A stretch of 64,000 nucleotides of DNA from Tetrapyrgos nigripes (taxonomy: Eukaryota; Basidiomycota; Agaricomycetes; Agaricales; Campanellaceae). The position numbers and the translations under genes are program-made. The stretch spans positions 62,001-126,000 of the forward strand of contig JAACJM010000004.1 of assembly GCA_013368315.1 (NCBI GenBank), read 5' to 3'. This document shows, piece by piece, positions 1 through 9,085 of the stretch. Under the pieces are notes generated by a model. It was not told the origin of the DNA, did no database searches, and worked only from the letters and a program-made list of their open reading frames with translations. Each line of letters starts with the position of its first letter. Positions within the stretch are counted from its first letter, which is position 1.

Positions 1-1
1 T

Positions 2-1228
2 GGCCCAGTCCTCACTCCCTTCCAACTATCCATCCTCGGCGTCTTACCCATCCTCAACCCTCTCCTTGCTCCCCCTTCCGAACTAGAAACCGACGAAACC
101 AACCCATATCTTAAATGGAATTTACTCTTCTCCAGCGCAATGTGTCAACGCTCTGATGACCCGCCTCATGTTTCTTGGTCTCGAGGTCGAACGGATCCAG
201 CTACGTTTCCTCGAGTGACTTCGCTTACACTTATCCCATCTACTCGTTCGGCTGCACATCTTCCGTTTACGGTTACTATCAATGCATCTAACCCTGATGC
301 GGGTGTTACTTGTGGGGATATTGTCGAATCTCTGTCTCAAGCTTTATACACTCGTACTTCCCAATCTGTGTTTGGGATTTTGACTTCTGAAAGGAGACAA
401 GTCGTCGCCCGTGCCTATCGGTTTAATCGATCTCGTTCTCCAGGTGTACCAGGTGGTGTTTTGGGCGAAGGAATGCGTCGGATTGATTTACTAGGCGGTG
501 AAGGCTGTTGGGGTGGTATGAAGGAAATAGAAGGAACGAGAGAAGTAGGAGTGTACATCTCTAATCGGAGAAAAGCTTTAACGGATCTGAGTAATGCGAC
601 GACTCCTGGAGGAGGCGTAGCTGCTGCAGCTGCAGTGGTGAAACCAGAAGGGATAACGAAGAGAGCGGACGAGTTACCTTGGTGTACTTATGAATGGTAT
701 AATTTAACGAGTTATCCGATGACGCAGGAGGAGGCGAGGGTTCTTGAGGAGAGGCAGCAGATGGTGGAGAGGGAGCATAGGGAAGAGGGCGAGAGGAGAG
801 CCAGGGAGGAGGGCGAGAGGAGAGTACATAGTAGTAGTAGGGATGGGAGGAGAAGACATGCGTCGTCAAGGGCGGATAGGGAACGGGGGGGTATCGAGGT
901 TCAGCCGTCCGCTGGTGGTACTGCCTCTGGTAGAGCAACTCCATCCCAAGCTCCAAGCTCAAGACCTCTCTCCACAGCAACAGCCACTTCAATAACACCA
1001 ACTCTCGCATCGAGTATGGCACCACCTAGCATGGCACGAAGGTCTTCCCGTGCGGCGACTGTACATACCGTAGACGACGACGACGACGATGTTCATTATA
1101 TCCATGGCCACGGTGGGGAAGATGAAGATGGGGATAGTTGGACTGATGCTGATGTCCGAAGTGCTAGAAGTGGTGCTAGTGGACGATCTTCGAGGTCTGG
1201 GAGAACGTCGAGGAATAATAGGAGTTAG
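2..1228 (+). CDS. DUF6699-domain protein, 3' part (5' end outside window)
   Basis: The reading frame is open from base 2 to the TAG at 1226-1228, so the gene starts upstream of the window. The first ATG inside the window (140) is internal, because the residues before it (NPYLKWNLLF) already match the start of the DUF6699 fold. That fold continues through PFTVTINASNP, VTCGDIVESLSQALY and the block ending RIDLLGGEGCWGG, around residues 30-200 of the visible part. This domain is widespread in agaricomycetes and has no known biochemical role. A charged Glu/Arg coiled-coil-like stretch follows (about 250-290), then a Ser/Thr/Pro-rich tail with a run of seven acidic residues. No intron is needed in the visible part. 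Domain recognition is from memory of the family pattern; function is unknown. Confidence 0.85.
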   Translation, partial: GPVLTPFQLSILGVLPILNPLLAPPSELETDETNPYLKWNLLFSSAMCQRSDDPPHVSWSRGRTDPATFPRVTSLTLIPSTRSAAHLPFTVTINASNPDAGVTCGDIVESLSQALYTRTSQSVFGILTSERRQVVARAYRFNRSRSPGVPGGVLGEGMRRIDLLGGEGCWGGMKEIEGTREVGVYISNRRKALTDLSNATTPGGGVAAAAAVVKPEGITKRADELPWCTYEWYNLTSYPMTQEEARVLEERQQMVEREHREEGERRAREEGERRVHSSSRDGRRRHASSRADRERGGIEVQPSAGGTASGRATPSQAPSSRPLSTATATSITPTLASSMAPPSMARRSSRAATVHTVDDDDDDVHYIHGHGGEDEDGDSWTDADVRSARSGASGRSSRSGRTSRNNRS

Positions 1229-2033
1229 GGAGAAAATGGGGGAGGTGTACATGTGAGGACGGAAGAATGGGTTATGGTACAGGAGTGGATTGATAGAGCT
1301 GTTTGAGTGATATCATGACCACCTTTGCTTTCTTCGTTTTTCTCCTCCCTCCCCCAACACTTGTGATGTTGTTTCTCATGCGCATTCAAGCTTGTTTGAT
1401 GGCTTTATTTCTCCCATTTGTTTTCTCCCTCGAGTTCTTCTGTATCTTCATTTCTTTTCATCTACAGTTCCACCACTTGTTACTTGTTAACTGTTGTACT
1501 TCAACTTGTACTCATACTCATACTCACTCATGTTCATTCTCGTGTTTGTTTTTGATCCTGTATCGTTATTTATGTACTTACATACACACACTATGTATAC
1601 TACTTCTTTCTTTTCCTTTCTTCGTGCTTCAACACCGATCATCGTAAGTGTAACAACGTGTTTACTGTACTGTACTGTACTCAAACTTTGCAATCAATCA
1701 ATCACTTTCCTTTCTCTACTCTAGTAATCTCTAATCTCCAAGGTCAAAAGGAAAAACCTTGTCTGATCATGACATGGTAAATGAACGAACGCGCTACGCG
1801 TCCAAATCCCCGATCGTCGATCGATCACACAGTTTGCCTCCGTAACCCGTTCAGGCTTTTACTCAGTTTTACTCCCGTCTTGCTTCCGTTGATTATTCCG
1901 AGTTATTCTGCCTCCATATAATAGACGTAATCCTTTGCCTCGTTCCTTTTCGTTTGAGTATCTTCTGTAGAGCTGCATTTGCATTTGCGCAACCTCCTAG
2001 ATTGATTTCTCGTTACATAGCTAGGTAGCATGA
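1229..2033. other. intergenic, 3' flank of the DUF6699 gene
   Basis: No coding potential recognised. The first 500 bases are pyrimidine-rich with CA/CT microsatellite patches (around 1503-1520 and 1586-1600), consistent with a 3' UTR and terminator region. The rest is unremarkable up to the tRNA. Confidence 0.5.
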
Positions 2034-2136
2034 AGCGGCATGGCGCAGTGGTAGCGGGTGGGGCCCATATCCACATGAATTGAAGAATTTAGAGTCTTGC
2101 ACCCCGAGGTCACTTGATTGAAACAAGTTGCTGCTA
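2034..2136 (+). tRNA. initiator-type tRNA-Met(CAT) with a 31-nt intron, diverged
   Basis: The cloverleaf reads: acceptor AGCGGCA (2034-2040) paired with TGCTGCT (2129-2135), discriminator A2136; D-arm from 2043; anticodon stem TGGGG/CCCCG; anticodon CAT at 2066-2068; intron 2070-2100 in the canonical 37/38 position; T-arm ACTTG-ATTGAAA-CAAGT. Eukaryotic initiator hallmarks are present: an A1:T72 first pair, A54 instead of T54, and A60. Oddities: position 56 is T instead of the near-invariant C (a CpG-to-TpG change in box B), and there is a G10-G25 mismatch. It may therefore be a decaying copy. The intron position and length fit fungal tRNA introns. Confidence 0.65.
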
Positions 2137-2352
2137 TAGATCAGGAATGTACTCCTTTTTTGCCCCTTGAAGTGTGTGGTGTGGTGACATGGCGGTTACA
2201 AGTAGGTAAGTACGTGTCCTCTGCCTATGTCGTGCAATACAAGTTGAAAAGACTTTCAGTAGAAAAGAAAAGAATATTGTGTACTGTACTCGGAAGTATT
2301 ATAGAGTATGTAGAATAAAAGTCGGGTACTAAAGCTACCCATAAACAGATAA

Positions 2353-2460
2353 GGGGCAAGGCAGGACTCGAACCCTACTTCTCTACGGGGGATATGGCAT
2401 TCACAGTATGAATTTGGAATGAATGAATGAATTTATACGCCGCACCGTACTAGCTACAAG
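2353..2460 (-). ncRNA. tRNA-like remnant, ends not defined
   Basis: On the minus strand a perfect box B (GGTTCGAGTCC) sits in a T-arm at 2361-2378. It pairs only if one base is bulged (GTA, bulge G, GG against CCTGC), the same architecture as in the four units at 49.9-51.8 kb. A weak box-A-like sequence lies further 5' near 2450. I could not find a matching acceptor strand, and no T-run follows, so this is probably a remnant. A GAATGAATGAAT microsatellite lies inside it (about 2418-2432). Confidence 0.3.
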
Positions 2461-2859
2461 GAACTACTACGTGGACCCAATATATGGATAACTGTGGGGC
2501 AAGCAACAGTGCAGTAGGGCCAATCATCCTTGCAGGCAGGGTAGAGCATCTACCACACTGAAGCGCTGGTATGACACAGAGACAGTATGACGCAGTCTCA
2601 ACATGAAGGAGCGGAGACGTTATAACGATGTCTCAATGCAAAAGGTGAAGAGATAAGGCATATGACACAGTGCACTAAGAAACATTCGTAAGTAGGGACA
2701 TAGATATAGAAGAGAATGAAACCCAAGACGCAGATGAGAGAGACTATGTATGAGATAATAAATAAAGAATTAGAGGAGACAGATACTAGAGGAAACAGGC
2801 GAGAGAAGTAAGAAGAGAAACTCAGGGGAAACTCAGAGGAGCACGGAGAAACCCATGAA

Positions 2860-4118
2860 CTATTCCCGCTCATCTGACCACAGTTCGTCAATCCTTGGGA
2901 TACCACATCTATCTTTCCAAATGATGAAGACATTGTGGATAAAGGCAGTGGTAGCGGCAACCAAATCCCAATCAAATATCCAGCACTTCAGGAGCTCGAG
3001 GGCGTGACCATTAGACTGAGAGGTGAGGGGATCGAGGTTCATGGATGAGAGAAATGTAGAGTGGATGTAGGTGATTTGTGGAACATGGTTACACTGTATG
3101 AGAACATGCTCTGGTGTTTTGTAAGATGTATTGCAGAATTGGCACATCATTGACAAAATGTCATCTCCATCACAATGAGTTCTCCCTGGAGAGCAGCGAA
3201 ACACCCAAGGGGAAATGTTACCACATAGAAGGTGAGTGAGAGATTTACAGTGATGATGTTTAGGAACACGGTGTAGGTAATGGCAGAAAAATATGACAGG
3301 AGATGAAGGGGTAGAGTCAGAGTCAGGGTCAACAGGTTTGAACCGACTGCATAGGAGGCTCAGGTGGCTGAAGTCATTAATCTGCCCAAGAAGGAATGAG
3401 CTGGAGGAACTATTGACCTGTTTGATGAGGTCAGTCACATTGGAGGGAGTGAGGGATTCATTTGGGGGCAAAGATAGAGGGGATTTGTCGGGAGGATGGG
3501 GAAGATGGTGTATGACATAGTTGAGGTCAGAGAGCCAGCAAGGTGTATTACAGGAACAGAGAAGGAGGAGACTTTGGAGGGCAACATGGGCAAGCTTATT
3601 GTGAGGGAGTTCGAGTGAGTATCTGAGGTATGATAGAGCTAAGACAGCGTGGCAAACACGGATGGGACATATACCAGTCTCAGTGTACAGGGGAGTGAGG
3701 ATTGAGTTGTCGGAGAGACTGAGAATACAACAGAAGAAAGTGTGTTGGATTTTTTCGAGGTGGTGAATGGCTGAGTTGGTGATGTCGAGGACTACCTCAC
3801 AGCCAAAAATAAGGTGGCAGTTGATGAGCATGGTGTAGAGTTGCTTTGCAGATTTGGGAGGGAGGTGGCCTCTGCCAACCAGGCATTCAGTGCTGAGAAT
3901 ACCATGAGAGGAAACAGTAGCGGCTTTTGACTTTTTGTCATAAACAACTGCAAAGATGTCATTCTTAACTGAACAGAATGTAACACTGACATATTTGAAG
4001 CAATCAGTGATAAGTAAGGTGTGGCCATTAACAATGAAGCAGGGAGGAGAAGGGTCAAATGTGCCAACAATATAATCAATAATGCTGAGTTCAGTGACTC
4101 GGGGTGGGCATCCCCAAA
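2860..4118 (-). pseudogene. LINE C-terminal region with zinc motif
   Basis: This is the downstream part of the LINE polyprotein after the reverse transcriptase. The frame contains the thumb/connection-type block common to agaricomycete LINEs (LYTETGICPIRVC near 3660-3680) and a terminal Cys/His cluster CQFCNTSYKTPEHVLIQCNH near 3085-3145, which fits the CX2CX7HX4C reverse-transcriptase zinc-binding domain. A frameshift near 4090-4120 separates it from the RT frame. Cys and His stand at many positions where I expect Arg from related elements (for example FFCCIL), as CpG decay of CGN codons would give. Family assignment is from memory; the decay reading is inference. Confidence 0.75.
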
Positions 4119-5330
4119 TATCATGACTTCCAACTTCGAGGGGCTGAGGGTCAGAAAGTTGTCAAAGCACCATTATTGTAGGGCATCAAGGTGGTGTTGA
4201 AGACCCACTGCTGAGTGGGAGATGATTACCATATCATCAGCATGTTCTAGGTGAGAGATTGTGGTGCCGTTGAGAGAGATATCGTGTTTATGGGGAGGTA
4301 GAGAGAAAGTGGAAAGGTATAAATTCCACAGCATGGGGGAAGCAGGGTCACCCATGAGAACTCCAGAGCTGGACTCGAAGTTGTTGGAGGATTCGTTGCC
4401 AAGGACAAGGCGGTAATGCATATTGGAGTAAAGTGATCTCAACCAGTCATAATACATGCCAGTTAGACCTAAATCCTCGAGGCGGTTCCAGAGAGTGTTG
4501 TGGTTGGTGGAGGGGAAGGCGTTAGAGATGTCAACAAAGGCAACATAGAGGGTTTCATTATTTTCGCGGGCACACTCAATGAGCAAGTGCAGTATGAATG
4601 CATTGTTATGTGTGCAGTGCCCAGCATGGAAACCATTTTGGGTTGGGGGAATGAGATTGCCCATCTCAGCAGCCTTTGTGAGTAGTTGGAGGATGAGAAG
4701 GGTGCCAAACTCAAGGAAGCAGCTTTCAAGAGCAATTGCACAATGGTTATTTGGGTCAGAGAGATCTTTGCCTTGCTTTGGGAGTGCAGAAAGCAAAGTG
4801 ATAAGCCAAGCAGTGGGGACGTTACCAGTGCGAAAGCATTGGCAGTACAGATCACAGAGGACATTATTGTCAAGTTTGAGAATGAGAGAGTATGTGCAGT
4901 CATTGACACCAGAGGTGTTGGAATGGGGATGTGCAGAAAGAGTGGATTTCAATTCTTCGATGTCAGCAATGGTGATAGGTTGATTGAGAATGGGGAAGAT
5001 AGATGGGGCAGAAACGCATGGTTGGTTTTGGGCACGAGCGTTATGTTGATGTAATAGATCTTCATTGAATCAAGAAGATGATGGGTTTGGCAGGTTCAGA
5101 CAAGGGCAGAAACAGTTGTACAGTTCAGAGAGCGACATGAGAGGGGGAGGAGTGATGGGGTAGCGGAACTTTTTATAGAGTTTCCAGAAGGCTGCAGGAG
5201 AGATGCTGGCTTCAACGATTTTGTCTCACATGACAGCCTGCAGGTGACGTCAAAGAGGTCAGTGGCAATGGTTAGCTGAGGAAGGGGGATTATGGGGGCT
5301 GGTGTGGTTGTGCAGGGGGGAAGGGGAGTC
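4119..5330 (-). pseudogene. LINE reverse transcriptase domain (degraded)
   Basis: Non-LTR reverse transcriptase. Motifs on the minus strand are: VAFVDISNAFPS (motif A region, about 4530-4565), SGVLMGDPASPMLWN (motif B, about 4330-4375) and HADDMVII (the F/YADD catalytic motif with His in place of the aromatic residue, about 4220-4245). Upstream coding sequence runs through ASISPAAFWKLYKKFRYP near 5170-5220 in the same frame family. In-frame stops lie near 5228, 5070 and 4165. The first two are TGA and the third is TAA, all explainable as C-to-T changes in CGA or CAA codons. The HADD change and the stops indicate a dead enzyme. Confidence 0.8.
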
Positions 5331-6187
5331 TCATGGTAGATTGGTGGAGATTTTGGGCTGGATGAGGCTTGACAGAGGTGGGATAAAGGCATCAGGAGGA
5401 GGGACAGCGAGAGGATCATCAAAGTCACCATCTGGGGGTAAAGGTAGATTGCATGCAGATTTGGCAAGGAAAGCAGCATTGTGGTGGTGTTGATTGGTAG
5501 AGTCAGCCTTAACTTTAATTAGTTTAACCGGTGCTGAACACGAGGCAATCCAACATGTAATACACTTCAGAAGGTTGCTGTCAGTGCCGGGCCATCCACA
5601 TCTTGCTCTTCCAGGAGCCCAATAGGTGAGGGATTTGATAACAAAATCAGAAGAAGTATGTATCAGGAGGGGGTGGTCAGTGGGAGTGAGTTGTAGTGCC
5701 AAGAGAATGGCTGAGAGGTCAGTGCAGTTTTTAGAAGGGGTACCAGGGACACAGTTAGAGCAGTTAAGCAGACTGCCAAAACCAAAGAAAACACCTGAAC
5801 CAGCAATGGTGTGAGGCTGGCCAGCATTAATACAAGAACTGTGGGTGTGGAAAAAGAGAGCGGGATGGGGATGATGCTCCAGGATCATGTTGCCGTAGAG
5901 TTTCTGCCAATGCTCTTCAAGAGTTGGGGTTGGACACTGAAGGATTTCATCTAACAGAAATTCGAGATTAGAAACCAGGGGTGTGTAGAATTTGGGACAG
6001 CGGTGGGAGCGAGGAACAGAGTGTGGGAAGGGATTTCCTCCAGGAACAATAAGGGAAAGGGTGAGGAATGAGTGGTCAGACCATTTAGTATGTGGAGATA
6101 TCGTGAAGTTGGAGATGAAGGGAGAGCATTCATAAGAGGCTAAAGCGTAGTCAATAACGGAGCATTGATAGATTGTTTCGCCATTTC
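5331..6187 (-). pseudogene. LINE endonuclease C-terminus plus RNase H-like domain
   Basis: The reading begins with the end of an exonuclease-endonuclease-phosphatase domain (CSVIDYALAS and KWSDHSFL, the SDH motif carrying the catalytic His). A spacer and an RNase H fold follow: AGSGVFFGFG, then CTDLSAILLALQL, then LLIHTSSDFVIKSLTYW, then VKADSTNQHHHNAAFLAKSA. The normal acidic residues are altered. The TDS motif reads TSS, and the last Asp region reads NAAFLA, so RNase H is probably inactive. It lies between endonuclease and RT, unlike the usual position after RT. The open frame ends at a TGA at 5331-5333. Domain naming is from family knowledge. Confidence 0.75.
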
Positions 6188-6194
6188 TGTGTTC

Positions 6195-6297
6195 CAGGCC
6201 ATAACACACATTTTTTATAAAAGTATATAAAAATTGCCTGGGCTAACCATGCAAGACGTTTTATAAAACCAATGGATCAACCATAGGCACTTTTATA
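6195..6297 (+). repeat. left terminal inverted repeat
   Basis: About 100 bp that matches the reverse complement of 16829-16923. Shared blocks include AACCATGCAA and CAACCATAGGCACTTTTATAAA. The palindrome TTTTATAAAA recurs at roughly 30-35 bp spacing inside the repeat, as tandem transposase-binding sites would. Confidence 0.85.
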
Positions 6298-6691
6298 AAG
6301 CACTCCGCTCGCACGCGATTTTTTAAAAACCCAGCATCTCCTGGACCTCTTCTCATGACCCCAGTGTCACTGGTCCATCGCCCATTTCCCATTTCAGAAA
6401 GCGGCAACGTCGTGGCAACGCCAATATCCGCTTTTTCTGCAGCAAATGCCACAGGGCAGCACAGCATCTCCTCCTGTCATCAGCTCACCTCGTCGCTTTT
6501 CAGTTGGGGATTTCGTTGTTTGCGCTCTATATTGCTGGCATACTCCTCTTTTTCTCTGATATTTTAACGTGAGGCTTTTGGCTGGGTACTGCCACCTTGA
6601 TATTTGATTTACAATGCTTATCAATTCCTGTGTAAATCCTAGTACTGATCCTATTTCTCTGGGAAATAATGATTATTATACTATGCTCCAC

Positions 6692-7120
6692 TGATTCACA
6701 ACTCTGAGGGTAAGAAATTGTGCATTCAAGATCCAGTGCAATTTATGTTGTATGACCAAAATTCCCATGTATGACCGGAATTCCCATTGTATGACTGAAA
6801 TTCCTTCAAAATGCTTATGCCGATGCTATTTCCGTGCATAATGAGGATATGCTTCATAAATTTGCAATTCCGAGAGTAAGACATCGTGCACTCAAGGTCC
6901 AGTCCAATCAATGTTGTATGACTGTGTATGACCAAAATTACTGTTGTATGATCGAAATTCGTTCAGAATTGAAAATATCAGTACCATTTGTGTACAGTAT
7001 GGTGATTATTTTATAATACTTCATTCATTTCCAATGCTGAGAGCAAGAAACAGTGCATTTAAGGTCCAGTATGAGCTGGTGTATGATCAAAATAGACCCT
7101 GTATGAGCAAAATTCCAATT
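6692..7120 (+). repeat. three diverged tandem units of about 160 bp
   Basis: Units start near 6692, 6851 and 7017. Each carries a core of the form GAGNGTAAGAAA..GTGCA..AAGGTCCAGT followed by one to three copies of TGTATGACCAAAATT-like words. The same word occurs inverted near 7610-7660 and 15980-16020 inside the same TIR element. It looks like a subterminal motif array rather than coding DNA. Confidence 0.6.
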
Positions 7121-7720
7121 CTAGGACTCTAGTGCTGCTGATACAGTACATGTGGTTGATTATGTTGAGGCCTCAAGTCACTGTACATACCAAGGATTGA
7201 ATACTGTCCAGTCGTCTTACCAGACAAAACACGAAGGGAGTATATGCCACGCAAAAAGTCGAAACACCACACAGTTGTTTCATGATTCATAATGAAATGA
7301 TAGGGACAGCATGAGTAAAGGGACAGAAAATTCTGAATACAACCTGCAAGATCTCATGAGATCTACTTCAACAAGGTTTCTGTTTGATTAATATTTGGAA
7401 ATGCTTTCATTTGGACAGCTCATTATGTGCAAATGGGACCAGAATATGGCCTGTACCACACTGTGCCTCTAAGTACTTAGTACTGATTTACTATGTAGAA
7501 TCATGATGCCTCTATGATCCCTACACTACATGTTGAGGTCTCATGGAATACTGATACACCATAGAAGAGCATAACCATGCTCTGAGTGTGCAAAGGTGGG
7601 GAATTTTGGTCAGAAATTGAATTTCAGTCATACAACTGATTTTTGATCATACACAATCAGAATTCTCCTGAGGTATGTATCTACTATTGCTGTAATTACT
7701 TTCACACACAACAGGGACAG

Positions 7721-8405
7721 TGTCAAGGTTGTCGGTACACTTAATAACCACCCAAGTCACACAATACGAGAAAGCTGGTTACAAGAGACTAGATTGATCA
7801 AAAGAGACGGAGAACTATAGAGAGAGAGGTAGAGAGATGAAGTAGTAAGCTGACTAGGCTCTACACTGCGTAGTTGTTGAGAGTGTTGACACACGTGCGT
7901 CCTCGGACTCATAGATACCTGGCGACATCCATTTTTCCTATCTCTAATTTGATTTACAGTATAGTATATATAGCGTATTTTACCCAGAATAGATTAGACT
8001 TTTCTACCCAAACTAGACCTTCTAACAGTAGTAATAGTACAGAGCGGAGACGAAGTGAACGAACTAAGGAATAGGTTACAAAGATCACAGGTATATAAGT
8101 AAAATGTGAATAGATGGGAAAGAGTGAGTAATAATAGACGGTATCATGTGGAAATGTCAAGAGCGAGAGAGTAATGAGTTAAATATGGATAGATGAAGGT
8201 ACTGGATCATAAGGAATGATTGACAGTGAGAATGTCTGTGGAGATAGGAAGCGGAGGAAATAAGAGTGTGAGTCATAGATCTGTAGAGATGGTAACTATA
8301 GACGATGATGGGAAATGGTTGATGTTTATGGGGTTAAAATGGGAAATAGGTAGTAAAGGGAAAAGAGTAGAAAGGAAATGAATAGGCGGGGAGCGATTCA
8401 TGACA
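7721..8405 (-). repeat. gypsy LTR, left (3' LTR in coding orientation)
   Basis: 685 bp, equal to the 527-bp right LTR plus a 153-bp insertion and its 5-bp duplication. A purine-rich tract (AAAGAGGGG on the minus strand, 8406-8418) next to it is the likely polypurine tract. Confidence 0.92.
7875..8027. mobile_element. 153-bp solo LTR nested in the gypsy LTR
   Basis: It begins TGTTGAGAG and ends TCTAACA, and is bracketed by GTAGT at 7870-7874 and 8028-8032. The right gypsy LTR has the uninterrupted empty site with a single GTAGT, which proves the insertion. TG..CA ends, 5-bp duplication and an internal TATATATA fit a solo LTR of a small, possibly copia-type, element. Confidence 0.88.
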
Positions 8406-8670
8406 TTACCCCTCTTTAGGACGAGCTTTCACCAGAGCTCAGCAAGCTGTTTGTCCAGTGTTTCGCCCATTGTTCACGAAGTCGTTTGTCCAATTCTCCC
8501 TGTTCTGGCCAATAGTCTGTTAAGTCACCCCATTCCGTCGTGTTGGTCGCAGAACCCCAGCCTGCTCCATCCCATCCATCGTTCTGGTCGTATTGTAGGG
8601 TGATGTGTGCGCCCCATACGCTACCGTCTCCCCATCCTAGGTTCCCTCTGTGTTCTGCTCGTAGGGATGT

Positions 8671-8889
8671 TCAATGAACTACACATGTAGCTCTATGTCC
8701 TCTGCCCAATATACATCGCCCTGGTCCATCCTCTCCTCCCCACGTGCAGCGTTTACACCTGTTGTGAGGTCCTTGGTGCTGTTTTGAGAGTCGACATTGA
8801 CGTCCTGAGCGTTTCCCGTAGGTGCAACATCCCCCGTTGGTTGGGTGTGCGTTATGAACGGTGGTGTCGGTAGAGGAAGTAGTTGACAT
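8671..8889 (-). CDS. small Cys/His-rich protein encoded 3' of pol in the gypsy element
   Basis: A 72-residue frame between the chromodomain end of pol and the left LTR. It has eight Cys and several His in a two-fold pattern: GRQCRLSKQHQGPH and GRCILGRGHRATC, both of the form GRxCxLxxxHxxxx, joined by RCKRC. Such Cys/His spacing suggests zinc binding. The CxLxxxHxGPH pattern resembles a small zinc motif known from phage and actinobacterial proteins, but I know of no named gypsy gene that matches. It has no stops, unlike gag and pol. It may be a captured accessory gene or a 3' ORF of this family. Function unknown. Confidence 0.5.
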   Translation of the reverse strand: MSTTSSTDTTVHNAHPTNGGCCTYGKRSGRQCRLSKQHQGPHNRCKRCTWGGEDGPGRCILGRGHRATCVVH

Positions 8890-9085
8890 TGCAATAGCGG
8901 GAGTATGAGTGATTGTTGTTCGAATGGTAGCGATGGATGGTGTTCTGTCGTTCTCCGTTATGGAGAGGGATCTTTTATCGTTATTGGGTTATGTGACGTA
9001 AGTATTGAGTGAGCGGTCAGGTTATCGTTCGGAGACGAGTTTGACAGTAAACGCCATCTACTAGTGTTGTTAAGGTGAGGCGTTG

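Noticed and set aside
140..1228. Complete gene starting at 140
   Set aside because: The frame is open and domain-like from base 2, so the ATG at 140 is internal.
6692..7120. CRISPR-like array
   Set aside because: Units are about 160 bp, diverged and without regular spacers; the host is eukaryotic.
8671..8889. Envelope gene of a retrovirus-like element
   Set aside because: Only 72 residues, no signal peptide or membrane segment.
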